Assembly (NCBI GenBank): GCA_019614645.1
Contig: JABWDB010000002.1
Coordinates: 21,255,501 to 21,319,500 of the forward strand
Reading direction: 5' to 3'
Source of the DNA: Stratiolaelaps scimitus
Taxonomy: Eukaryota > Arthropoda > Arachnida > Mesostigmata > Laelapidae
DNA: 64,000 bases
Shown: positions 63,823 to 64,000 of the stretch, in pieces
Position numbering within the stretch: position 1 is the first letter of the stretch
Layout: every line of letters starts with the position of its first letter
Program-made: the position numbers and the translations under genes
The notes under the pieces: model-generated
The model's database searches: none
Told to the model about the DNA's origin: nothing
Seen by the model: only the letters and a program-made list of their open reading frames with translations

Positions 63823-63877
63823 AATAAATGAAATATTATTATTAAGACGACAACGAAAAAGTCGATGAGAAAATAAA
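63823..63877 (+). terminator. Two further poly(A) signals AATAAA (63823 and 63872)
   Basis: Canonical hexamers at 63823-63828 and 63872-63877. With the one at 63911 they form a cluster within 95 bp, as is common at a major 3' end. Confidence 0.4.
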
Positions 63878-63910
63878 AAGCGAAGATAAATCGCTTTATT
63901 TATACTGTGC

Positions 63911-63959
63911 AATAAAAGCAAGTAAATCTTCACTTTCCCAAAAAAACGGTGTGTAGTGT
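63911..63959 (+). terminator. Best poly(A) site: AATAAA plus downstream GT-rich element
   Basis: AATAAA at 63911-63916, then GGTGTGTAGTGT-type sequence at 63949-63959, about 33 bases on. Hexamer, spacing and GT-rich element fit the standard animal cleavage site, with cleavage expected around 63,930-63,940. Confidence 0.6.
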
Positions 63960-64000
63960 AATTATTCCGCTGCAAATCGGCTGTTCGAATATCGGTGAGA

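Larger units (their letters stand above)
60621..63935 (+). other. DCLK: Probable DCLK 3' UTR
   Basis: No gene is visible between the DCLK stop and the poly(A) signals near the window end. The first AATAAA after the stop is at 63543. The best-formed site is AATAAA at 63911 followed by a GT-rich stretch at 63949-63959, so the mRNA probably ends near 63,930. The stretch holds short TA, AAT and ATT runs. Use of a weaker signal (ATTAAA at 62231) would give a shorter UTR. Confidence 0.55.

Noticed and set aside
1..64000. CRISPR arrays, operons, rRNA genes and intact tRNA genes
   Set aside because: No regularly spaced repeat-spacer structure, no rRNA-like segment and no complete cloverleaf was seen; tandem repeats are microsatellites.

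Overview
This window is animal nuclear DNA. The one gene I can establish is split by short GT-AG introns. The rest is non-coding sequence full of TA, GA, TG, CAA/GTT and GATA microsatellites, with no operon structure and no prokaryotic signals. The gene is a doublecortin-like kinase (DCLK), a family that combines tandem doublecortin domains with a CaMK-type kinase and is known from animals. The kinase domain reads like arthropod family members, and an arthropod such as a mite or tick is my best guess. That is an inference; the sequence here does not settle the species.

Positions 1 to about 52,650 hold no gene I can defend. Open frames there are short, low in complexity, overlap on both strands and match no family I recognise. 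The stretch alternates AT-rich, microsatellite-laden DNA with GC- and CpG-richer blocks (about 6.05-6.75, 10.1-10.9, 12.9-13.6, 16.0-16.8, 20.8-21.3, 31.5-33.5 and 44.9-46.3 kb). It also holds several perfect inverted repeats, a degenerate tandem repeat and one tRNA-like element. Some GC-rich blocks could be promoters or untranslated first exons of the downstream gene, but nothing in the sequence proves it.

Positions 52,655 to about 63,940 hold the DCLK gene on the plus strand. Twelve coding exons join in frame to exactly 2,184 nt (727 codons plus stop): a Ser/Pro-rich N-terminus, two doublecortin domains (about residues 134-213 and 273-358), a short basic linker, a complete kinase domain (about 426-688) with every catalytic motif, and a short Ser-rich tail. 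The first exon seen starts at a splice acceptor, so at least one more 5' exon lies upstream. The 3' UTR is probably about 3.3 kb, ending at a poly(A) signal at 63,911 followed by a GT-rich element.

I found no convincing undescribed system. The points most worth checking are two non-consensus splice donors sharing the same eight bases, a retained-intron alternative C-terminus, a paired AP-1-like inverted repeat, and the hairpins and tRNA-like element in the upstream DNA.
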